Shown here in pieces: positions 35,028-42,779 of a DNA stretch of 42,839 bases. The notes beneath the pieces were generated by a model. That model saw nothing but the letters and a program-made list of their open reading frames with translations, had not been told where the DNA came from and made no database searches. The stretch is from Flavobacteriaceae bacterium CG2_30_31_66 (GTDB taxonomy: Bacteria > Bacteroidota > Bacteroidia > Flavobacteriales > Flavobacteriaceae): assembly GCA_001873065.1 (NCBI GenBank), contig MNYM01000030.1, forward strand, positions 1 to 42,839. Reading direction: 5' to 3'. The stretch's first letter is position 1, and the number at the start of each line of letters is the position of its first letter. Both the position numbers and the translations under genes were made by a program.

Positions 35028-35485
35028 TTGCGGGCTTTAGACTTTTTGGCGAACACAAAGATGAAAAACTAAAAACCAAAAATCTACTATATTTGTGCTC
35101 AACATTGTCAAAAGGACTATAAACCAAAGACTAAAAAATATCAAAAGGTTTAATTGGTTAATTTTTAACTGGTTAAACCTTTTTTTACCTATCCCCTAAC
35201 CCTTCTCCAAAGAAAAAAATCAGATTCTGATAGTTTATGAAATTGGTTGACAAAATTCAAATTAAAACTAAGGATGCTACTTCGAGTATTCCAACTTTTC
35301 GGAGGAGTTGTTTCGAGATGTAAGAGTGCTCAAAATCCATTTTCAAGCTTCAATGTTCAAGGCAGTGACTGATACCCTAGACTAAAACTTAGAACCTTTT
35401 CAATACTTTAGTTGGTTAGAGAAATATTTTTAAATTGATATAAATTTTTTAGTACCTTTAAAAAATAATTAAATAAAATTCAATT
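35028..35485. other. Intergenic region with possible short transcription unit
   Basis: No gene was seen in these 458 bp. They hold a -7 box (TATATTTG, 35088-35095) followed within 50 bp by a strong terminator, which would give an RNA of roughly 85 nt. The rest (35190-35485) shows nothing clear. The ADH gene's own promoter may lie near TACCTTTA at 35453, which differs from the consensus only in its last base. Confidence 0.35.
35143..35187 (+). terminator. Intrinsic terminator
   Basis: AAAAGGTTTAA (35143-35153) pairs perfectly with 35173-35183, with an inner GTTAA/TTAAC stem and a T-run to 35187. The A-run on the left also allows termination on the other strand. Confidence 0.85.
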
Positions 35486-36493
35486 ATGAGAACTGTAAAC
35501 GCCTATGCTGCTAAAGAAGCAGGATCAAAATTATCACCATTTCAGTATGAATTGCCCGAAATTGGAAACGAAGAAATAGACCTCAAAGTGTCTTATTGTG
35601 GGATGTGTCATTCAGACCTTAGTATGCTGAATAATGATTGGGGAATGAGTCAATTTCCATTAGTCCCTGGTCATGAAATTGTGGGTGAAGTGGCTGCTAT
35701 TGGCAAAGATGTGAAAGGATTGAACGTGGGTGACAAAGTGGGTATGGGTTGGAATTCGGCCGCGTGTATGCATTGCAACCAATGTTTGGACGGCAAACAG
35801 CATTTGTGCGGAAGTTCGGAAGCGACTATTGTAGGACGTCATGGGGGATTTGCGGATTATGTTCGAGGACATTGGTCGTGGGTCATTGCGTTGCCAAAAG
35901 ACTTGGACATGGCAAAAGCAGGTCCGTTGTTTTGTGGCGGCATCACTGTGTTTAGCCCTATTGTATTGTCAGGTGTGCAACCCACAGACAAAGTAGGTGT
36001 GATTGGTGTTGGCGGATTGGGACATATGGCGATTAAATTCTTAAAAGCATGGGGTTGTGAGGTGACTGCCTTTAGCTCAAATCCTAATAAAACTGCAGCG
36101 GTTTTAAAAATGGGCGCCCATCATGTGGTGGATTCTTCCAACCCTGAAGCCTTGCAAGGCATTGCAGGTACGTTGGATTTTATTTTGAATACCACCAATG
36201 TAACCCTCGATTGGAATTCGTATTTGGCTACCTTGGCACCTCAAGGAAAGTTGCATACAGTTGGTGCTGTTTTAGAGCCTATGGCAATCCCTGCATTTAG
36301 TTTGATAATGGGTGAAAAATCAGTTGGGGGAAGTCCTACAGGAAGTATTGGCTTGACTAAAAAAATGTTGGAATTTTGTGTACGTCATGATATTTATCCT
36401 ATTGTCGAAGAATTTAACCTGACAGACGTGAATGCAGCGATTGAACATTTAGAAGCTGGAAAAGCACGTTTTCGGATTGTGTTGAAAGTCTAA
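35486..36493 (+). CDS. Zinc-dependent alcohol dehydrogenase (cinnamyl-alcohol/YahK type)
   Basis: A 335-residue NAD(P)-dependent medium-chain dehydrogenase that should interconvert aldehydes and alcohols. Catalytic zinc ligands are Cys41 (GMCHSD), His63-Glu64 (PGHEIVGEV) and Cys150 (GPLFCGG). Structural zinc ligands are Cys94, Cys97, Cys100 and Cys108 (AACMHCNQCLDGKQHLC). The nucleotide-binding glycine motif is GVGGLGHMA. The C-terminus AGKARFRIVLKV is usual. NADPH preference and aldehyde reduction are typical of this subfamily, but the substrate is unknown. G- and C-containing codons seem somewhat more frequent here than in neighbouring genes. Confidence 0.95.
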   Translation: MRTVNAYAAKEAGSKLSPFQYELPEIGNEEIDLKVSYCGMCHSDLSMLNNDWGMSQFPLVPGHEIVGEVAAIGKDVKGLNVGDKVGMGWNSAACMHCNQCLDGKQHLCGSSEATIVGRHGGFADYVRGHWSWVIALPKDLDMAKAGPLFCGGITVFSPIVLSGVQPTDKVGVIGVGGLGHMAIKFLKAWGCEVTAFSSNPNKTAAVLKMGAHHVVDSSNPEALQGIAGTLDFILNTTNVTLDWNSYLATLAPQGKLHTVGAVLEPMAIPAFSLIMGEKSVGGSPTGSIGLTKKMLEFCVRHDIYPIVEEFNLTDVNAAIEHLEAGKARFRIVLKV

Positions 36494-36554
36494 TGATAAA
36501 ATTTTTATTTGAAAATTAGGGCTAACATGTAGAAGATTATGTAAACATTCATAG

Positions 36555-37433
36555 ATGGAAGATTACATTTTAAAAGTTCCTTCTTCACAAAAAGCAGAAG
36601 ATTGGTTTCATTTTATTAGAGAAAGCTTACTGCATACTGATAGAGTAAGAAAATTGATTGTCGATTTCAATACTGTCAAATTTATGGATACTGACGATTT
36701 TGTTCTTTTAGCTTGTTTAATTGAAAGCTTTTACATAATAGGTAGCGATATTAAATTTATTAAAGGAAAAGATGGATTGAACAATCATTTATATCATATA
36801 AAGTTTAAGGAATATTGGAAAAAGGGTTTTGATAGAAATAAATTTACACTGTCTTTCAATCATTCTACGCTTTGTTTGTGGAAAATATCAGAAAATATAA
36901 TCTATTCCTATTTAATGTATGCGTGCCAATATTTTGAAAAGTTTGCACAAAATAAAGATTTAATTCCATTAGCATCTAACCTAGATGAAGTATTTAATAA
37001 TATTTTTGATCATGCATAGTCTCCAGTAACGGGGTATATTATTACTCAATATTATCCAAAAAATAATAAATTGTCATTCTCAGTTTGTGACTTTGGAATA
37101 GGAATACCAGGATCAATAAATGAATCTAATATCGTTAATGAGCCCGATTTTGAAGATTGGAAAGCGATTCTTAAATCTCTTGAAAAGGGATTTTCTGTTA
37201 ATTCTAAACCAAGAAATCGTGGCTTTGGATTGAACAATATTCTTGGATTTACTGAAAGTTTAAATGGAAGACTATTAATTATTTCTAATAATGGAATCCT
37301 AGAGAAAAAGGCTGGTGATGTGTATCATGCAGGAAATTCTAATTTTAATTTTTCAGGAACTTTAATTAAGGTTGAAGTTGATTTAAGCCCCTTTGATGAG
37401 AAGGATGAAACGGAGCAAATTTTTGATTTTTAA
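36555..37433 (+). pseudogene. STAS-like/GHKL-ATPase protein interrupted by one in-frame TAG
   Basis: Two open stretches (36555-37016 and 37020-37433) lie in the same frame, separated only by TAG at 37017-37019 (codon 155 of 292 sense codons). The N-terminal part resembles a STAS-type domain (LIVDFNTVKFMDTDDFVLLA). The rest is a GHKL (histidine-kinase-like) ATPase: N-box LDEVFNNIFDHA (143-154) directly before the stop, G1 box DFGIGIPGS (179-187) and G2 box RGFGLNNI (222-229). Everything except the stop looks intact. One base change from CAG, AAG or GAG would explain it. It could be a fresh pseudogene, a sequence error, or a readthrough gene. The neighbour 66 bp downstream is a STAS-like protein. 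Confidence 0.8.
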
Positions 37434-37454
37434 TTTTTTTTGTAAATTTATGTG

Positions 37455-37462
37455 TACTTTTG
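37455..37462 (+). promoter_or_regulatory. -7 box upstream of the STAS-like gene
   Basis: TACTTTTG matches TAnnTTTG and lies 37 bp before the ATG at 37500. An earlier in-frame ATG (37464) would fall at or before the transcription start and is therefore disfavoured. If active, the gene could be expressed apart from the interrupted upstream gene. Confidence 0.4.
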
Positions 37463-37499
37463 AATGGTATTTGAATACTTACGCATAAAATATATTCCT

Positions 37500-37790
37500 A
37501 TGAAAACACTAATATTAAAAGATATTGTAAAAAACTCAAGCTCAAATGAGCAAGGAATGATTTTATATAATTACTTACAAAATGCTTTTTTGAACAAAGA
37601 TACTTTGGTTTTATATGTTGACTCGGATATGTCAATGTCTTCCTCTTTTTTAAATTCTTCTATTGGATTATTTTTAGACAACTATGGTCTTGATAGCTTT
37701 CAGGAAACTGTAAAATTTAAAGGATCAAAAAATCAGTTTTCAAGATTAGCGGATTATATAACTAAATATAGCTCTCTATATCCTGTTTAG
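37500..37790 (+). CDS. STAS-like (DUF4325-type) protein
   Basis: A 96-residue protein beginning MKTLILKDIVKNSSSNEQG. It has the pattern of STAS-like DUF4325 domains: a short strand, a polar N-terminal helix (GMILYNYLQNAF), the strand TLVLYVDSD, then a serine-rich turn and helix MSSSFLNSSIGLFLDNYG. DUF4325 proteins are typically encoded next to a GHKL ATPase, as here. The resemblance is to anti-sigma/anti-anti-sigma partner switching, but no role has been shown that I know of. The frame can be extended to an ATG at 37464; the start at 37500 fits the -7 box better. Confidence 0.7.
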   Translation: MKTLILKDIVKNSSSNEQGMILYNYLQNAFLNKDTLVLYVDSDMSMSSSFLNSSIGLFLDNYGLDSFQETVKFKGSKNQFSRLADYITKYSSLYPV

Positions 37791-37981
37791 TAGCTCTTTT
37801 GGCAAATAGCTTCTATTAAAATTTATGTACTCAATCCGCCAAATTGATTTTTAATTTAAAAAAATATAAATAAGTGGAAATACCTAGAGATTTCCTAAAT
37901 TCTAAGATTCACATCACTCTATTTTTAGGATGTGGTTCAAATCGTTTAAAAATAAATACCAATTAATTAAATAGTATCACC

Positions 37982-38086
37982 ATGGCAAAATCACAAGACG
38001 CAAAAAAGAACGTAAAAAAAGAAGCTGTTTTAACGCCCAAAGAAAAGAAAGCTGTTAAAACTGCAAAGAAAGCGAATCGCAAATAG
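37982..38086 (+). CDS. Small lysine/alanine-rich basic protein
   Basis: A 34-residue frame opens MAKSQDAKKNVKKEAVLTPK and ends KTAKKANRK. About 13 residues are lysine and 8 are alanine. It is preceded by an AT-rich leader (AATTAATTAAATAG) and lies between the STAS-like gene and the ABC exporter. Short lysine-rich proteins opening MAKSQDAKK are, to my recollection, common in Flavobacterium, which supports a real gene. It might bind nucleic acid, like a histone-tail or ribosomal accessory peptide; this is inference. Confidence 0.6.
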   Translation: MAKSQDAKKNVKKEAVLTPKEKKAVKTAKKANRK

Positions 38087-38244
38087 TATGTAACCTAAGC
38101 TTCATATAGCTGTTACACAGAGTTTCACAAAGTAGGCACAGCGTTTCTCAGAGTCCAGAAATTTCGGGACTAAAGAAATTACATATCAGCACAATGCAAC
38201 AAAAGTGATATCGAACTCACTTTATGTATGGTATTTCCAAAATG

Positions 38245-38272
38245 AAAACCACTTGTAGTAAGTGGTTTTTTT
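38245..38272. terminator. Terminator upstream of the ABC exporter gene
   Basis: AAAACCACTT (38245-38254), loop GTAGT and AAGTGGTTTT with a T-run form a clean hairpin. It probably ends the transcript from the small basic protein gene. It also argues that the exporter starts downstream at 38346 and not at 38262, which lies within this hairpin. Confidence 0.8.
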
Positions 38273-38345
38273 ATGCAGCCTATTTTTACACAAAAAACCA
38301 CTAGAATGGTTATTTTTGCAATTCATTTCTATACCAAAACTACAC

Positions 38346-40118
38346 ATGCAACAATTTTCAGCCGATTCCAAAAAAACAGTTTCCAAAACTCCGAAAGTAA
38401 CCATGGCGAAAGCCTTTACCACCATCATTTGGCCACGTCGCAATTTGGTGTTTATTGGGTTGGGGTTGATTGTGATTAAAAGTTTGTCGGGGCTGATATT
38501 GCCTTGGCAAAGCAAGGTATTGCTCGATGACGTAATTCCGAATAAAGACATGACGCAATTGTACACCCTCATTGGCATTGTGTTGGGCGCTATTTTGGTA
38601 CAAGCAGTTTCGTCGTTTTTATTGACGCGAATTTTGAGTGTGCAAGCCCAATATTTGATCAGTGAATTGCGTGCACAAGTGCAAAAAAAGGTGCTGTCAC
38701 TGCCCATTCGTTTTTTCGACAATACCAAATCAGGCGCTTTGGTATCGCGCATTATGACAGATGTAGAGGGCGTTCGAAACCTGATTGGTACAGGTTTGGT
38801 GCAATTGGTGGGTGGTAGTTTCACGGCCATTGTATCGTTGGTGATTTTGATCAAACTGAATCCTTGGATGACGCTTTTTGTCTTTGTACCCTTATCCATT
38901 TTTGGTTATATTGCTTTGAAAGCGTTCAAATACATTCGTCCTATTTTTAGAACACGTGGAAAAATCAATGCCGAAGTTACAGGCAGACTGACCGAAACCT
39001 TGGCAGGTGTGCGCGTTATCAAAGCCTTCAATGCAGAAGCACAAGAACAAGTAGTTTTTGAAAAAGGCGTGGACAAACTCTATCAAAACGTGAAAAAGAG
39101 TTTGACAGCCACTGCGTTTATGACGAGTGCAGCTACCTTTTTAATAGGCGTTGCCACCACAGGCATTATGGGTATGGGTGGTTATTATATGATTCAAGGG
39201 ACGATGACCACAGGCGATTTTTTATTCTTTACCCTTGTATTGGGTTTTATGATTGCACCTATTGTGCAAATGAGCAATATTGGCAGTCAATTAACGGAAG
39301 CGTTGGCGGGTTTAGACCGCACAGAAGAATTGATGAACTTATCCTCAGAAGCAGATGACCACGAGCGCAACATACAGCTAGATGCACTGAAAGGCGACCT
39401 CAGCTTTCACAATGTTTCTTTTGCCTATGAGGCTGGCAAAGAAGTGTTGCACGATATTAGTTTCACAGCTCCAGCAGGCACTGTAGTTGCCTTGGTAGGC
39501 AGCTCTGGCTCTGGAAAATCTACGATTGCAGGTTTGTCCGCTACTTTTTTATCCCCAAGTGCAGGCACCGTTTTTATTGATGGACACGATTTATCGAAAG
39601 TAGTGTTGCCTTGCTATCGCCAATATTTGGGGGTGGTGCTGCAAGACGAATTTTTGTTTGAAGGCACTATCAGAGAAAATATCTTGTTTCCCAAACCGAA
39701 TGCGAGTGAGACCGAATTGCAAAATGCAGTAACAGCTGCCTATGTAAATGAATTTACAGACCGTTTTGAAGATGGTTTAGACACGCTGATTGGCGAGCGA
39801 GGTGTGAAACTCTCAGGAGGTCAACGCCAACGATTGGCGATTGCACGTGCTATCTTGGCAAACCCAAAAATCATTATTTTGGATGAGGCTACCTCTAGTT
39901 TAGATACCGAAAGCGAAGCTTTGATACAAAAAAGTTTGTCAGGATTGATCAAAGACCGCACAACGATTGTCATTGCCCACAGATTGAGTACGATTAAAAA
40001 AGCCGACCAAATTTTGGTCATCGAAGCAGGAAGGATTGTAGAGCGAGGTACCCACGACGAATTGATTGCCTCGCAAGGCAGGTATTATGATTTATATACG
40101 TATCAGGCGAAGATATAA
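38346..40118 (+). CDS. MsbA-like ABC exporter (fused permease and ATPase)
   Basis: A half-transporter of about 590 residues that should act as a homodimer in the inner membrane. Six transmembrane helices (about 20-310) are followed by a fully canonical nucleotide-binding domain: Walker A GSSGSGKST, Q-loop VVLQDEFLF, signature LSGGQRQRLAIARAI, Walker B IIILDEATSS and H-loop VIAHRLST. The family exports lipids, lipid-linked sugars or drugs; the substrate cannot be told. The frame reaches back to 38262, but the ATG at 38346 (MQQFSADSKK) gives a normal length and avoids the terminator hairpin. The last 160 bp are duplicated at 40796-40960. Compare the degenerate exporter at 25696. Confidence 0.95.
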   Translation: MQQFSADSKKTVSKTPKVTMAKAFTTIIWPRRNLVFIGLGLIVIKSLSGLILPWQSKVLLDDVIPNKDMTQLYTLIGIVLGAILVQAVSSFLLTRILSVQAQYLISELRAQVQKKVLSLPIRFFDNTKSGALVSRIMTDVEGVRNLIGTGLVQLVGGSFTAIVSLVILIKLNPWMTLFVFVPLSIFGYIALKAFKYIRPIFRTRGKINAEVTGRLTETLAGVRVIKAFNAEAQEQVVFEKGVDKLYQNVKKSLTATAFMTSAATFLIGVATTGIMGMGGYYMIQGTMTTGDFLFFTLVLGFMIAPIVQMSNIGSQLTEALAGLDRTEELMNLSSEADDHERNIQLDALKGDLSFHNVSFAYEAGKEVLHDISFTAPAGTVVALVGSSGSGKSTIAGLSATFLSPSAGTVFIDGHDLSKVVLPCYRQYLGVVLQDEFLFEGTIRENILFPKPNASETELQNAVTAAYVNEFTDRFEDGLDTLIGERGVKLSGGQRQRLAIARAILANPKIIILDEATSSLDTESEALIQKSLSGLIKDRTTIVIAHRLSTIKKADQILVIEAGRIVERGTHDELIASQGRYYDLYTYQAKI

Positions 40119-40157
40119 TTTCACTGTATAATATCCTTCGAGGTATCTCAAAAAAAG

Positions 40158-40192
40158 AAGCCTTACATTCTTTCAAAAGAAGCAAGGCTTTT
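40158..40192. terminator. Convergent terminator between exporter and CHRD genes
   Basis: AAGCCTT (40158-40164) pairs with AAGGCTT (40184-40190). The inner part can also pair (TTCTTT with AAAGAA). An A-run precedes and a short T-run follows, so it could serve both convergent genes. Confidence 0.6.
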
Positions 40193-40215
40193 AACTTGAC
40201 TTGAATTAAAATTAA

Positions 40216-40683
40216 TTAATATCCACTTCCAGTTGTAGTAGCACCTTTAATCAATTGGCCTCTTATTTCTCCACCAGGAAAAGTTGGAGAATGTAAGTTT
40301 ACATAATAAAGATTTGCCATCAAGTCACTTTCTTGCTCTGCCGTAAGAGCAGTACTTGTAAAAGTAAAAGGAGATGTAAGTGTTGTAAAAGGAAACACAA
40401 CTCCTCCATTAGTACCAGCTGCACCTTTGTGTATGTGACCCGCAGTAATTGTTGAAAGATTGTGTGTTACTGTTAATGTAAACACTTTTGTAGTATTATT
40501 GAATTTAAGCTCTGCGCTACCCATTGCAGTCGAATTGTTTGCAGGAACCTCGTTTGTTCCCATAATCATCGCTGCAGTAAAAGTAGTGATGCTTGGTCCA
40601 GTAGTCGTTTCATCATCGTTGTTGCAAGACGATAAACTGAATAGTAAAAATAATGCTGAAAGTAAGATTGTAAATTTTTTCAT
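40216..40683 (-). CDS. CHRD-domain lipoprotein
   Basis: A protein of about 155 residues with a lipoprotein signal (MKKFTILLSALFLLFSLSSC, lipid at Cys20) and one CHRD domain: FTAAMIMGTNEVPANNSTAMG, LTVTHNLSTITAGHIHKGAAG, and the end YVNLHSPTFPGGEIRGQL. The GHIH and NLHSPTFPGGEIRGQ motifs are diagnostic. CHRD domains occur in secreted proteins; the bacterial role is unclear. The frame extends to 40734, but the ATG at 40683 begins a clean signal peptide. The gene lies between the full exporter gene and the duplicated 3' fragment, on the opposite strand. Confidence 0.92.
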   Translation of the reverse strand: MKKFTILLSALFLLFSLSSCNNDDETTTGPSITTFTAAMIMGTNEVPANNSTAMGSAELKFNNTTKVFTLTVTHNLSTITAGHIHKGAAGTNGGVVFPFTTLTSPFTFTSTALTAEQESDLMANLYYVNLHSPTFPGGEIRGQLIKGATTTGSGY

Positions 40684-40697
40684 TGTAGATTGTGTTT

Positions 40698-40726
40698 TAT
40701 ATTTGTTTAACAAAAATACAAATATA
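40698..40726. promoter_or_regulatory. Divergent -7 boxes in an inverted repeat upstream of the CHRD gene
   Basis: TATATTTGT (40698-40706) and ACAAATATA (40718-40726) form a perfect 9-bp inverted repeat, so a TATATTTG box faces each way. A further minus-strand box, TATTTTTG, lies at 40711-40718. Next to it TTTGTTTAA/TTAAACAAA forms a second overlapping inverted repeat. The minus-strand boxes suit the CHRD gene. The plus-strand box has no gene close downstream. Confidence 0.4.
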
Positions 40727-40795
40727 TTAAACAAATTAATGTAGTTAACGAATATTTAACGCTTTATAGGGCTTTATGCAAATTCATGTTCGTGA

Positions 40796-40960
40796 AACCC
40801 CACCACGATTGTCATTGCCCACAGATTGAGTACGATTAAAAAAGCCGACCAAATTTTGGTCATCGAAGCAGGAAGGATTGTAGAGCGAGGTACCCACGAC
40901 GAATTGATTGCCTCGCAAGGCAGGTATTATGATTTATATACCTACCAAGCGAAGATATAA
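40796..40960 (+). pseudogene. Duplicated 3' end of the ABC exporter gene
   Basis: This repeats the last 160 bp of the exporter gene (39954-40118) at an offset of 842 bp. 40805-40941 is identical over 137 bp. After that, three codons differ only at the third position (ACG/ACC, TAT/TAC, CAG/CAA) and the reading ends in the same stop. Before it, similarity fades over about 10 bp. It encodes [11 protein letters not shown] onward to YTYQAKI. It looks like the remnant of a second, once-functional exporter copy, with gene conversion over most of the retained segment. Confidence 0.9.
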
Positions 40961-41111
40961 TTGGTGGCTATTGGCTTTTAGCTATTTGCTATTAGACTTT
41001 ATATAGGCTTTAACCTGTTTGGTGTACTTATTTTATTAGATAGTAAATTAGATTTTTTTGCAATAATTGCTATTATTTAAAAATTAGATACTCTTATTGT
41101 AACATGTAATG

Positions 41112-41133
41112 TGCAATTATTTTGTTTATTGCA
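41112..41133. promoter_or_regulatory. Palindrome upstream of the AAA ATPase promoter
   Basis: TGCAAT (41112-41117) and ATTGCA (41128-41133) form an inverted repeat with a 10-bp spacer, about 30 bp above the -33 element. It could be an upstream regulator site. Apart from this and the promoter, 40961-41161 contains nothing recognisable. Confidence 0.3.
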
Positions 41134-41161
41134 TATTTAATTGTGCATTTTTACGCTATTA

Positions 41162-41194
41162 TTGAACAATAAAATGTTCATTTTTATATATTTG
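41162..41194 (+). promoter_or_regulatory. Promoter of the AAA ATPase gene with internal palindrome
   Basis: TTG (41162-41164), a 22-bp spacer and TATATTTG (41187-41194) fit the Bacteroidota promoter consensus, with the ATG 20 bp after. Within the spacer TGAACA (41163-41168), N6 and TGTTCA (41175-41180) form a perfect palindrome, a good position for a repressor site. Confidence 0.6.
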
Positions 41195-41213
41195 CACTAT
41201 AAAACAACCTCTT

Positions 41214-42407
41214 ATGATTACTTTATTAGAACAATCCGAACGATTAGTTAGCAGCGTAAGCCTTGATTTTAAACGTTATTTATTTGATGTTATTCCATGG
41301 AACAATCGGTTAATTGGAATAAAAGGGGCTAGAGGAACTGGAAAAACAACTCTTTTGTTGCAATGGATAAAAGAACAAGATTTACCCACAGAAAAAGCGG
41401 CTTATTTTTCGTTAGATGATTTGTATTTTACAAGCCATTCGTTAAAAGAAACGGTCAGTACTTTTTATAAAAACGGAGGCCAAATTTTGGTATTAGACGA
41501 GGTACACAAATATAAAAATTGGTCACAGGAAATTAAAAACTGTTATGATTTTTATCCCGAATTGAAAATTGTTTTCACAGGATCTTCTATTATTGATATT
41601 ACAAAGCAAGAAGGCGATTTAAGTAGAAGGGCTTTGCTTTTCGAATTGGTAGGATTGTCGTTTAGAGAATATTTGAAAATGCTTCATATTGTTGATTTAC
41701 CAATTTTGAACTTACAAGAGTTGCTGTTTCATAGTGCAGAAATTAAGAAAAAAATCCCTGTTGGTTTTCGACCAAATCAACATTTTAGTCATTATTTACA
41801 CGTTGGATATTATCCATTTGGATTGGCAGATACAACATCCATACATCAACGAATAAACCAATTGATCAGAACAATTGTTGAAATTGATTTGGCCGAGCTG
41901 AAAGACTTTGACATTCGCAATGCCAAAAAAATGTTGCAATTAATCTATGTCATTGCCCAACAAGTGCCTTTTAAACCAAATATTTCAAACTTAGCTATCA
42001 AAACAGGAATCCACCGAAATTCGTTGAACAGTTATTTGTATTATTTAGACCAAGCCAAAATCATTTCATTAGTGTTCCAGGCAGGAAATAGCATTGCAAT
42101 ATTGCAAAAACCTGAAAAAATCGTGCTGAATAACACCACGCTTTTATATGCACTTTCAGAAGAAAAGGCTCTTGTAGGAACTCTTCGAGAAACGTTTTTT
42201 GTTTCCCAATTACAAACCATTCATAAAGTGAATGTTTCCAAACAAGCCGATTTTCTTGTTGATGGCACTTATACCTTTGAGGTTGGCGGAAAAGGAAAAG
42301 GACAAAAACAAATTAAAGGTTTAGAAAATGCTTGGATTGTAAAAGACGATATCGAACTGCCAATGCTCAACACAATACCACTTTGGATGTTTGGATTGCT
42401 GTATTAA
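41214..42407 (+). CDS. AAA_14/DUF4143 family ATPase
   Basis: A 397-residue P-loop ATPase of the type found in Bacteroidota and Archaea as AAA_14 plus DUF4143. Walker A GARGTGKTT (38-46) and Walker B ILVLDEVHKY (91-100) are intact, and VFTGSSIIDI is the sensor-1 strand. A winged-helix-like region follows (LAIKTGIHRNSLNSYLYYL). The C-terminal domain has QADFLVDGTYTFEVGGKGKG, a degenerate nuclease-like PD-(D/E)xK pattern. The family is large, often mobile, and of unclear function; roles in toxin-like or defence contexts have been suggested. It has its own promoter and no linked partner within the window. Confidence 0.9.
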   Translation: MITLLEQSERLVSSVSLDFKRYLFDVIPWNNRLIGIKGARGTGKTTLLLQWIKEQDLPTEKAAYFSLDDLYFTSHSLKETVSTFYKNGGQILVLDEVHKYKNWSQEIKNCYDFYPELKIVFTGSSIIDITKQEGDLSRRALLFELVGLSFREYLKMLHIVDLPILNLQELLFHSAEIKKKIPVGFRPNQHFSHYLHVGYYPFGLADTTSIHQRINQLIRTIVEIDLAELKDFDIRNAKKMLQLIYVIAQQVPFKPNISNLAIKTGIHRNSLNSYLYYLDQAKIISLVFQAGNSIAILQKPEKIVLNNTTLLYALSEEKALVGTLRETFFVSQLQTIHKVNVSKQADFLVDGTYTFEVGGKGKGQKQIKGLENAWIVKDDIELPMLNTIPLWMFGLLY

Positions 42408-42518
42408 TTTTTTGAAAGCACGGATCGTTTCATGAACTAGCGCAAAAAGCAACGTCTAAAGTGGTACAAACCCATATTTTTTTTGAAGAATTGGCATTCG
42501 CTTTGTATAGGCTTTGCA

Positions 42519-42551
42519 TGGGCTTATAGTGGGCTTATAGTGGGCTTATAT
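42519..42551. repeat. Three 11-bp tandem repeats (TGGGCTTATAG)
   Basis: TGGGCTTATAG occurs at 42519 and 42530 and, with the last base changed to T, at 42541. The period is 11 bp, about one helical turn. A similar TAGGCTTT stands just before it. Confidence 0.8.
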
Positions 42552-42639
42552 ACGCTATAACCCTAACTAAATATCTTGGTAAGATGGGCTGACACCGTAA
42601 GGTGTTTGTCATTGGAAACTTTTTTGGCTTACCCAACAC

Positions 42640-42672
42640 TATCCCGCAAGTATCCCGTAAGTATCCCCCTAG
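42640..42672. repeat. Three 11-bp tandem repeats (TATCCCGYAAG)
   Basis: TATCCCGCAAG (42640), TATCCCGTAAG (42651) and the diverged TATCCCCCTAG (42662) repeat with the same 11-bp period as the array 120 bp upstream, but with a different sequence. Confidence 0.8.
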
Positions 42673-42740
42673 AATCTTTGTCCTAAAATAACTATATAGG
42701 CTATTACATAAATCCTGTTGTAGTTATACAACCATTATTC

Positions 42741-42779
42741 TTAATCCTAAAAGAGCTATACAAGTGTTTTTAGGATTAA
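42741..42779. repeat. 12-bp inverted repeat
   Basis: TTAATCCTAAAA (42741-42752) and TTTTAGGATTAA (42768-42779) are perfect complements around a 15-bp loop. It resembles a weak bidirectional terminator or a protein-binding palindrome. A related CCTAAAATAA sits at 42682. Confidence 0.6.

Noticed and set aside
37915..37940. tRNA-like T-loop (GGTTCAAATC)
   Set aside because: The flanking bases do not form a T-stem and no acceptor stem, D-arm or anticodon arm could be drawn.
42421..42528. 35-residue open stretch as a gene
   Set aside because: No start codon, ends in a tandem repeat, and the peptide was not recognised; mentioned only as a possible remnant.
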